A DNA stretch of 11,311 nucleotides from Synergistales bacterium. Its GTDB lineage: Bacteria; Synergistota; Synergistia; Synergistales; Aminobacteriaceae. This document shows positions 6,193 through 11,311 of this stretch, piece after piece (the first letter of the stretch is position 1; every line of letters begins with the position of its first letter). Both the position numbers and the translations under genes were made by a program. The notes under the pieces were generated by a model. It was not told the DNA's origin. It ran no database searches and worked only from the letters and a program-made list of their open reading frames with translations. Where the stretch lies: positions 1 through 11,311 of the forward strand of contig BNVH01000095.1 of NCBI GenBank assembly GCA_025997955.1. The letters are read 5' to 3'.

Positions 6193-7339
6193 AACTCAAC
6201 CGCTCGCTAAAAGCCAACATCCCAACAATAAGCGTCAGTAAAAACCACGGCAATATCGCAAGAGTAAAATATTTCGAGAGCGCGCCTACAAAAGGCGGCA
6301 AAAAAGTGGAGCCTATGTAGGCGCTCGCCATCTGCAACCCCATGGCGGCTTGGGAGTTCTCCTCGCCAAAACGTCCGGGCGTCTCGTGTATCATCGCCGG
6401 ATAAAAGGGGGCGCAGCCAAACCCTATCAGGACAAGGCCCATAAGCGCATAGACCGCCGGCAACGGCAGAATCAAAATAACAGCGCCAATCAGGCAAACG
6501 GAGCAGCCCAGACGTATTAGGCAATAACCGCGCAGCTTGGCCGCGGCAAAGCCTGAGATGAATCTTCCAACTGTGATACCGCCGTAATACAAGGACGCCC
6601 AAGTCGCAGCGGTAGCGCCGTCAAGCCCTCTTTGCTCGACAAGGTAGCTCGCGGCCCACAACCCGGCCGACAGCTCGCACCCGCAGTAACACAGAAAAGA
6701 AGCGAGCGCGTATTTGACGCCTCGGATACTGAGGGCTTGCCTATTGGTGATGATTTCGGCGCGCCTGTCTTGTTCTCCGACTTGCGGGTAGTGTTTACTC
6801 TCTTTCCATAAAGGAAGGGAGAACAGCAAAACGAGCGCTACCGCGAACAGCATACCGGAGACCGCCATATATCCTCCCCGCCACCCGATGCTTTCTCTCA
6901 TGAAAAAGGACATGACGATAGGGCCCGTCGTAGCGCCCACTCCCCAAGAACAGTGCAGCCAGTTCATGTGGCTCGCCTTGTAGTTTAAAGCCACAAAATT
7001 GTTGAGAGCCGCGTCTATAGAACCGGCCCCAAGGCCAAGCGGAACGGCAAACAGGCAGAGGCCGAGGAAAGAGGGTGAATAAGCCATGCCCAATAGACTC
7101 AAGGCCGTCATCAAGACGCTCACAAAAGTCACTCTGTGCGTGCCGAAACGATGTATGACGCGGTTGCCGCATAGAGCGGATATAATGGTGCCGCCGCATA
7201 TGATAAGCGATATTATCCCGGCGGCGGACAGTTGAGAGCCTATATCAAGACGCATAACGGGCCAGGCCGAGCCCAAGAGAGAATCCGGCAGGCCGAGCCC
7301 TATAAAAGCGAGATAGATTACAATAAGCAAAACGGTCAC
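6134..7339 (-). CDS. Major facilitator superfamily transporter, substrate unknown
   Basis: This 12-helix inner-membrane permease has about 401 residues. The first helix carries G-L-G-L-P-D-S-L-L-G-S-A-W-P, typical of a group of fucose-permease/YfkF-like MFS proteins. The loop after helix 2 contains R-F-G-T-H-R-V, the usual MFS loop 2-3 region. The start chosen is GTG at 7339, because GGAGG (7351-7347) lies 7 nt upstream. The longer frame from TTG 7378 or ATG 7369 lacks a ribosome site and encodes only polar residues. The C-terminal tail after S-E-R-L-S-F is basic and Pro/Ser/Arg-rich and is encoded antisense to the end of the cupin gene, so it may be a readthrough extension after loss of an earlier stop. 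The substrate cannot be predicted; a sugar or small metabolite efflux/uptake role is possible. Confidence 0.88.
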   Translation of the reverse strand: MTVLLIVIYLAFIGLGLPDSLLGSAWPVMRLDIGSQLSAAGIISLIICGGTIISALCGNRVIHRFGTHRVTFVSVLMTALSLLGMAYSPSFLGLCLFAVPLGLGAGSIDAALNNFVALNYKASHMNWLHCSWGVGATTGPIVMSFFMRESIGWRGGYMAVSGMLFAVALVLLFSLPLWKESKHYPQVGEQDRRAEIITNRQALSIRGVKYALASFLCYCGCELSAGLWAASYLVEQRGLDGATAATWASLYYGGITVGRFISGFAAAKLRGYCLIRLGCSVCLIGAVILILPLPAVYALMGLVLIGFGCAPFYPAMIHETPGRFGEENSQAAMGLQMASAYIGSTFLPPFVGALSKYFTLAILPWFLLTLIVGMLAFSERLSFKPSSSPKPRYGRRPLRRP

Positions 7340-7386
7340 GCAAAAGCCTCCATTATTCAGTCTAAACATTCGACCCAAACAGCTTT

Positions 7387-7415
7387 ATTTTGCCGTTTCG
7401 CGTATCGGTTGTCAA
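7387..7415 (-). promoter_or_regulatory. Candidate promoter of the MFS gene
   Basis: On the minus strand a perfect TTGACA (7415-7410), a 17-bp spacer and CAAAAT (7392-7387, four of six -10 matches) would start transcription near 7380, leaving a leader of about 40 nt before the GTG start at 7339. This start site supports the GTG over the upstream TTG/ATG codons, which would lie at or almost at the transcript 5' end. Confidence 0.55.
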
Positions 7416-7439
7416 CACTTCCTCATTTTCGCGCGATAG

Positions 7440-7453
7440 TTTGATTAATCAAA
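7440..7453. promoter_or_regulatory. 14-bp perfect palindrome, candidate operator
   Basis: TTTGATTAATCAAA is a perfect palindrome between the divergent MFS and recD2 genes. It lies immediately before the extended -10 candidate for recD2 (7454-7462) and 25 bp upstream of the MFS -35. Its location suits a dimeric regulator acting on either promoter. AT-rich palindromes also arise by chance, so the function is unproven. Confidence 0.4.
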
Positions 7454-7462
7454 TGCTATACT
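7454..7462 (+). promoter_or_regulatory. Candidate extended -10 promoter of recD2
   Basis: TG-C-TATACT is an extended -10 element (TGnTATAAT type, five of six matches in the hexamer). The corresponding -35 position (7434-7439, CGATAG) is poor, which is usual when TGn is present. Transcription would start near 7469, about 78 nt before the recD2 ATG, inside the tandem repeat. Confidence 0.5.
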
Positions 7463-7489
7463 TTTTGTATTGAAGTTTTTGTATTGAAG
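7462..7489 (+). repeat. Perfect 14-bp tandem duplication
   Basis: TTTTTGTATTGAAG occurs twice head to tail (7462-7475 and 7476-7489). It starts at the last base of the candidate recD2 -10 and would occupy the very start of the recD2 leader. It may be a recent slippage duplication that changes leader length. Confidence 0.9.
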
Positions 7490-7546
7490 GCGCGCGCGTA
7501 AAGCGCTTGAAGGGCATTGGAGCATGATACTTGAGGTGAACTATTT

Positions 7547-9682
7547 ATGGAGCGCTTACGTTGTATTGTAGAGAGAATAACATACTCTAACGACATTAAC
7601 GGCTTTTGCGTACTGAGGACAAGAGTAAAAAACTACTCAGACCTCGTGACGGTCGTTGGCAATATGTCCAATGTCAACGTAGGTTCTGTTTTACTGCTTA
7701 TGGGTGAGTGGAAGATTGACAAAAAGTTCGGACAACAATTTTTAGCGTCCTCGTATGAAGAAGTTCTGCCGGCTACCGTCATCGGTATAGAGCGCTATCT
7801 CGGCGGCGGGATGATTAAAGGTATAGGCCCTAAATTCGCCCGAAAAATTGTAAATAAATTCGGGGCTGATACTCTCGCCGTCATAGAGGAAACGCCCGAC
7901 AAGCTCATAGAGATAGAGGGAATAGGCGACAAGCGAGTAGCAACCATAAAAAAGGCTTGGCAAGATCAAAAAGAAGTAAGGAACATCATGCTTTTCTTAC
8001 AGGAGCATCAGGTAAGCGCCACTCACGCCGTCAAGATTTTCAAGACTTACGGCAATGAAAGCATAAGCATCGTAAAAGATAACCCCTATAAACTTGCTGA
8101 CGATATTTGGGGCATAGGCTTCAAAACGGCCGATACGATAGCCATGAAGATGGGGTTCGACAAAGAGAGCTACTATCGTTGCAGAAGCGGTCTTCTCTAT
8201 GTATTGAACGAGTTCACCGAAAACGGAGATTGTTACGCCGCTCGCGAGGAACTTCTGAAAAAGTCCGTCTCTATCTTGGAAGTCGATGAAGCGATATTAT
8301 CCGAAAGCATAGAGAAGATGATCAGCAAAAACGATATAGTCCGCGAAGCCCCTGATAAAATCTACTTGCTACCGCTTTATTACAGCGAAAAGGGAACGTC
8401 TCACAGATTGCGCGATATTATGGCCTCAGAGCGCCAAATCCTGACCACGGATATTGAGACAAGTATCAAAACAGCCGAGAAAGTATCAAAGTTGTCGTTC
8501 GATACAATTCAAAAAGACGCTATACGAGAAGCGTCCATATCCAAGGTCATGGTGCTGACAGGCGGCCCCGGCACGGGAAAGACCACGACGACAAAGGGTA
8601 TCATAGCGACCTTTACGGAACAAGGACTCAAAATCTTGTTGGCCGCGCCCACAGGACGAGCGGCAAAACGGCTTAGCGAAACGACAGGCATGGAGGCAAA
8701 GACAATTCACCGCTTGCTTGAAAGCAAACCGCCGGAGGGGTACAACAAGAACGAAGATAATCCGCTTGACGGCGATGTACTGATAGTGGACGAGTCCAGC
8801 ATGATAGACATTGTGCTGATGTACAATCTGTTAAAGGCCGTTCCAGACAAGATGACGGTCATTTTTGTGGGTGACTCGGACCAGCTTCCGTCTGTAGGGG
8901 CGGGGAACGTATTGCTTGATATTATCAACTCCGGTGTTATCCCCGTCATAAAGCTGACCCGTATTTACCGACAGGCGCAGAGCTCGCAGATAATTATGAA
9001 CGCGCACCGTATCAACCACGGTGAGTTCCCTAACCTTAACAGCGGCAAAAAGTCGGACTTTTTCTTTATAGAGGAAAGCGAACCGGCAAATATCCCTGCT
9101 CTCATCTGCGAGTTGTGCGTAAAACGTCTTCCGGGATACTATCATATTGACCCCGTTCAAGGTATTCAGGTGCTGAGTCCAATGCAGCGCACGGAGACGG
9201 GCGCTCTCAATCTCAATATGATTTTACAAAACGCGCTCAACCCAAACAAAGAATGCTTAAAGCGCGGCGGCACGGAGTTCAGGCTTGGCGACAAGGTAAT
9301 GCAGATAAAGAATAACTACGAGAAAGATATTTTCAACGGGGATATAGGGATTGTTTCAAAGGTAGACACCGAAGAACGGGAACTTATGGTGACATTCGAC
9401 GGCTCCGAGACAAGCTACGATGTTTCCGAGCTCGACGAGCTTGTGTTGGCCTACGCGACGACTATCCATAAGGCTCAGGGGAGCGAATACCCCATTGTAA
9501 TCATACCCATCACCACACAACACTACATGATGCTCCAGCGCAATCTGCTTTATACAGGCATAACACGCGCTAAACGCGTGCTCGTGCTTATCGGCGCGAA
9601 GAAAGCGATAGGCATTGCCATTCGCAATAATAAAGTTATCGAACGCAATACAGGACTTGCGGAGCGGTTGAGGAGAGGATAA
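7547..9682 (+). CDS. recD2: RecD2-type ATP-dependent 5'-3' DNA helicase (YrrC-like)
   Basis: This 711-residue SF1B helicase belongs to bacteria lacking RecBC partners for RecD; it acts in DNA repair and replication-fork processing in the cytosol. The N-terminal OB-like domain is followed by helix-hairpin-helix stretches (I-K-G-I-G-P-K-F-A, I-E-G-I-G-D-K-R and I-W-G-I-G-F-K-T). The motor core has Walker A G-G-P-G-T-G-K-T (339-346), Walker B V-D-E-S (414-417), motif III G-D-S-D-Q-L-P (442-448), the SH3-insert region, then H-K-A-Q-G-S-E (641-647) and Y-T-G-I-T-R-A-K (669-676). All catalytic residues are present and the length is usual for the family. The ATG has GAGGTG 8 nt upstream. In many genomes comF follows recD2, but here a 27-codon stub and rearranged DNA follow instead. 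Confidence 0.96.
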   Translation: MERLRCIVERITYSNDINGFCVLRTRVKNYSDLVTVVGNMSNVNVGSVLLLMGEWKIDKKFGQQFLASSYEEVLPATVIGIERYLGGGMIKGIGPKFARKIVNKFGADTLAVIEETPDKLIEIEGIGDKRVATIKKAWQDQKEVRNIMLFLQEHQVSATHAVKIFKTYGNESISIVKDNPYKLADDIWGIGFKTADTIAMKMGFDKESYYRCRSGLLYVLNEFTENGDCYAAREELLKKSVSILEVDEAILSESIEKMISKNDIVREAPDKIYLLPLYYSEKGTSHRLRDIMASERQILTTDIETSIKTAEKVSKLSFDTIQKDAIREASISKVMVLTGGPGTGKTTTTKGIIATFTEQGLKILLAAPTGRAAKRLSETTGMEAKTIHRLLESKPPEGYNKNEDNPLDGDVLIVDESSMIDIVLMYNLLKAVPDKMTVIFVGDSDQLPSVGAGNVLLDIINSGVIPVIKLTRIYRQAQSSQIIMNAHRINHGEFPNLNSGKKSDFFFIEESEPANIPALICELCVKRLPGYYHIDPVQGIQVLSPMQRTETGALNLNMILQNALNPNKECLKRGGTEFRLGDKVMQIKNNYEKDIFNGDIGIVSKVDTEERELMVTFDGSETSYDVSELDELVLAYATTIHKAQGSEYPIVIIPITTQHYMMLQRNLLYTGITRAKRVLVLIGAKKAIGIAIRNNKVIERNTGLAERLRRG

Positions 9683-9766
9683 ATGAGCAAATCCGAAATT
9701 GCGGTACGCGCACCTAAGCCAACATTTCGCATATGGTTTTATACCCCAAAGCAACAGCAAGTGTAG
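9683..9766 (+). CDS. 27-residue ORF abutting recD2, possible truncated gene start
   Basis: An ATG directly follows the recD2 TAA, with GAGGAGAGGAT just before it as a good ribosome site. The frame reads M-S-K-S-E-I-A-V-R-A-P-K-P-T-F and stops at 9764-9766. The tight coupling suggests translation together with recD2. The length and sudden stop, next to a rearranged region, suggest the beginning of a former gene whose remainder was lost. In another frame an open stretch runs on to about 9812. No family is recognised. Confidence 0.4.
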   Translation: MSKSEIAVRAPKPTFRIWFYTPKQQQV

Positions 9767-9857
9767 ACTTTGGCAGCGGCGCGGCGTCTAACGCCATAAG
9801 CAAATGGTGTTCAGGCTGAGAGTAGTCGTTTTAGAGCATCTCCTTGCTTTTTACATG
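9767..9857. other. Short intergenic stretch between convergent genes, no gene seen
   Basis: This stretch separates the stub after recD2 from the convergent RidA-like gene. One weak hairpin, AGCA/TGCT followed by TTTTT (about 9837-9853), could be a poor terminator for the plus strand. Base composition changes here from the GC-balanced recD2 side to the AT-rich RidA side, so a junction of ancestral sequences probably lies in it. Confidence 0.4.
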
Positions 9858-10211
9858 TTATCCCTTGAATGCTATTGCATCAATCTGAAAGTCAATTCCT
9901 TCTCTTATGAATTTTGTTTCAAATGCTTTTCTTGCAGGATACTTCCCAACAAATCTTTCTTTGATTATATTCCCTAAAAATGACAAGTCCGTAATATTCT
10001 TAAATAGACAATCCATTTTTACAACTGATTCTAATGTCAAACCAACTGTTTCCAGCCTTTCATTCAAAATATCAAATGCTCCATTTATTTGATTTTCAAT
10101 TGATTCTCCCTCATTGCTCATACAGTAACTGATAAAAACAAAATCTCCTGCCTCAACTATTCCAGAATGTGCCCATTCATCACTTATTTCCGTTCTTTTT
10201 ATATCTTTCAT
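9858..10211 (-). CDS. RidA (YjgF/YER057c/UK114) family protein
   Basis: This 117-residue protein has the length and chorismate-mutase-like layout of Rid proteins. The family arginine is kept in Y-P-A-R-K-A-F (R94). The residue aligned with the catalytic-region glutamate near the C-terminus (V-E-I-E-A-I-A in RidA) is Asp111 in F-Q-I-D-A-I-A, and the G-Q-I-P motif is replaced by F-I-S-Y-C-M-S, so it is not the classic RidA subgroup and imine deaminase activity is uncertain. The start ATG has GAGGAGG 7 nt upstream. The gene is visibly AT-rich (19 of 60 G/C in 9901-9960, against 35 of 60 in 8521-8580 of recD2), which suggests transfer from a low-GC donor. It appears intact although its neighbours are broken. 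It may be expressed from sequences inside the helix-turn-helix remnant. Confidence 0.85.
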   Translation of the reverse strand: MKDIKRTEISDEWAHSGIVEAGDFVFISYCMSNEGESIENQINGAFDILNERLETVGLTLESVVKMDCLFKNITDLSFLGNIIKERFVGKYPARKAFETKFIREGIDFQIDAIAFKG

Positions 10212-10377
10212 TTTGCGTCCTCCTCGTAAAAATATAAATAATCTTACATTTTTTTAATATTATTCCATTGTCTTTTAGCTTTTTAATCTCTCGACCAATC
10301 GTTGCGCGGGACACGCCTATACTATCTGCAAGGGAATTATAGCTGATTTTTGCATCGTTTTCCATATCCGCATCCAG
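10180..10377 (-). pseudogene. Helix-turn-helix C-terminal fragment (remnant)
   Basis: The open frame contains a winged-helix/HTH segment, K-I-S-Y-N-S-L-A-D-S-I-G-V-S-R-A-T-I, then I-K-K-L-K-D-N-G-I-I. This pattern is typical of the C-terminal HTH of AlbA_2/RecG-like ATP-binding regulators or Fic-type proteins, preceded there by a large domain that is missing here. Upstream it is cut by a TGA at 10380-10378, where helicase-derived sequence begins. Its last residues are AT-rich, of no recognisable family, and overlap the start of the RidA-like gene by 32 bp. A short ORF could start at ATG 10365, but there is no good ribosome site, so a remnant is likelier than a small regulator. Confidence 0.55.
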
Positions 10378-10850
10378 TCAAATGTGATTGAGTTTAGCGT
10401 TAAGGAATTAATTGTTTCGTCACCTTGAATGTACTTGAGGCTTAGTCCGGGTATATGACGCCATACGCTGTAATTATCGCCTAACACCTTGTTCGCGTCT
10501 CGTGGCAACGACAGAGCCATCAACAGGTCGAACGCCTCAATAAGGTCAATTTGGACGGGTGTAGCGGTCGCCAGCAACATGCTCTTGGTTTTGAACGTGA
10601 TTTCATTAAGAAACGCCAACAGATTGTTCGGTTGCGCCTTATTTTTGTCAGGGTCTTCGTTGTGATTTTTGCGCCTCGCCCGGTGCGCCTCGTCAAGGAT
10701 TACGCAAGAGAAGCGCATTGACTTCAATAATTCCGTCGATTCGGATTTGCTTGTTATCAAACCCTGCGATATTATCCCTGCGCGGCGCGGGCATTTCGTA
10801 ATCGCCTTTATGGTGTCGGAAGGATATTCATATCCGTTCTCATCAATCCT
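10366..10850 (-). pseudogene. Internal fragment of an SF2/SNF2-type helicase
   Basis: About 160 codons on the minus strand read as the middle of a helicase motor: D-E-N-G-Y-E-Y-P, C-P-R-R-A-G-I-I-S-Q-G-L, the motif II stretch V-I-L-D-E-A-H-R-A-R-R, then motif III as L-L-A-T-A-T-P-V-Q. The N-terminal part with Walker A is absent, because IS200/IS605-type end sequence abuts the fragment at about 10850. The C-terminal RecA lobe is absent because the reading enters HTH-derived sequence at about 10366-10375 and stops at 10317. The open frame from 10913 to 10317 is therefore a chimera, not a gene. Large helicases of this kind often belong to phage-defence or restriction loci, but the exact family cannot be told from this piece. 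Confidence 0.7.
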
Positions 10851-10880
10851 TGACATCCTCCCCTCCCTAAAGTGAGGGGA
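10850..10880 (-). mobile_element. Right end of an IS200/IS605-type element
   Basis: On the minus strand the hairpin CCCCTC-ACTTTAGG-GAGGGG (10879-10860) is followed by AGGATGTCAAGG. This looks like the subterminal hairpin plus conserved tail that closes IS605-family elements downstream of tnpB. The helicase frame resumes directly after the tail (AGGATTGATGAG), so the element inserted into that gene. IS605 elements make no target duplication, and none is expected. The exact cleavage point cannot be fixed without an empty site. Confidence 0.75.
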
Positions 10881-10930
10881 TTCCTGTCGGTAATACGATG
10901 GTCTGTGTACCACAGGCGGGTTTCTGCTTC

Positions 10931-11311
10931 TCAGGCGGGTATTGTTGCGCCCAATCCTCCACAGACAGACACGGCTTGCCCAGCCGCCAAAATATTTCTT
11001 GCCGCGTTTACGTCGGCGTTACTCTCGTATCCGCATTTCACACAAGCAAAGCGTTCTTGTGACTTGCGGTTGTCGGCGCTGATATGACCACAGACTGAGC
11101 ATTTACGGCTTGTATTTGGGGGAGGTATTTTGCTTATATTCAAGCTGCCTGCGAAACTCGTACCAACTCTGATCCAAGATAGAACGGTTCAGGCCGGACT
11201 TGGCTCTGACGTTCTTTCCGGGAGATTCTTTTGTTCCTGAAGCCGATTTACTCATGTTGGATACCTTCAGGTCTTCAATGACGATGACAGCGTGGTTTTT
11301 GCTTATCTCCG
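10931..11311 (-). pseudogene. tnpB: tnpB, IS605-family RNA-guided nuclease gene, frameshifted and 5'-incomplete in the window
   Basis: Two minus-strand frames together give the C-terminal part of TnpB. The first (11309 to 11103) includes V-I-V-I-E-D-L-K-V-S-N-M, with the RuvC-II glutamate, and ends ...W-Y-E-F-R-R-Q-L-E-Y-K before running into a TAA at 11105-11103. The second (11143 to 10931) gives P-P-P-N-T-S-R-K-C-S-V-C-G-H, the second Cys pair C-V-K-C, then N-A-D-V-N-A-A-R-N-I with the RuvC-III aspartate. Compared with usual TnpB, about ten residues (the L-x-W-x-G-G region) are missing at the switch near 11133, consistent with a small out-of-frame deletion. The protein is thus likely inactive, although both nuclease residues and the zinc-finger cysteines remain. 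The gene continues to the right beyond the window. Its orientation places the hairpin end at 10850-10880 downstream, as expected. Confidence 0.85.

Noticed and set aside
6514..6525. A third GTATTAGGCAAT inside the MFS gene
   Set aside because: It is within coding sequence, lacks the flanking dyad and the TTATCAA part, and chance 12-mer matches are expected in a window of this size.
7340..7378. Longer MFS start at TTG 7378 or ATG 7369
   Set aside because: Both lack a Shine-Dalgarno and lie near the predicted transcription start, while GTG 7339 has GGAGG at 7-nt spacing.
8486..9760. Minus-strand open frames inside recD2
   Set aside because: They lie antisense to conserved helicase motifs and have no supporting ribosome sites.
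10850..10880. Hairpin at the IS end as a CRISPR repeat or a plain terminator
   Set aside because: It occurs once, has no spacer-repeat array, no U-tract, and matches the usual layout downstream of tnpB.
10669..11087. Plus-strand open frames over the helicase and tnpB remnants
   Set aside because: They are antisense shadows of recognisable minus-strand helicase and TnpB sequence and show no family features.

Overview
This window of about 11.3 kb looks like a bacterial chromosome segment of roughly balanced GC. Both substrate-binding proteins carry type I signal peptides without a usable lipobox cysteine, which suggests a diderm (periplasm-bearing) cell. A selenocysteine tRNA, a long-form RecD2 helicase and frequent TTG/GTG starts fit an anaerobic lineage such as Synergistota or Negativicutes. 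That placement is only an impression and was not tested by any search.

Left part (1-5390, almost all minus strand). A sugar-import operon reads right to left: chvE-type sugar-binding protein, an intrinsic hairpin that probably tunes readthrough, a double-NBD ATPase (mmsA/gguA type), a permease (mmsB/gguB type), then a substrate-binding protein of a different class (iron/phosphonate-like) with no permease or ATPase of its own in view. Both binding-protein genes are preceded, at nearly the same distance, by a shared element built around GTATTAGGC. Beyond them lie a well-formed selenocysteine tRNA with its own promoter and the first 11 codons of another minus-strand gene.

Middle part (5390-9682). 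A pirin-family cupin (+) converges on an MFS transporter (-) and their coding ends overlap by 59 bp. The MFS gene is divergent from recD2 (+). Their shared intergenic region holds a 14-bp perfect palindrome, a candidate promoter in each direction and a perfect 14-bp tandem repeat.

Right part (9683-11311). Just after the recD2 stop the sequence becomes a patchwork: a 27-codon ORF stub, a low-GC RidA-family gene, a helix-turn-helix fragment, an internal piece of an SF2/SNF2-type helicase, and the right end of an IS200/IS605-type element carrying a tnpB broken by an apparent deletion and frameshift. The helicase piece is bounded on one side by the IS end and on the other by the helix-turn-helix fragment. 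This looks like a decayed, repeatedly rearranged accessory segment. I see no intact novel system here. The most interesting points are the shared upstream element, the mixed-class binding protein in the sugar operon, and the broken helicase/TnpB locus.
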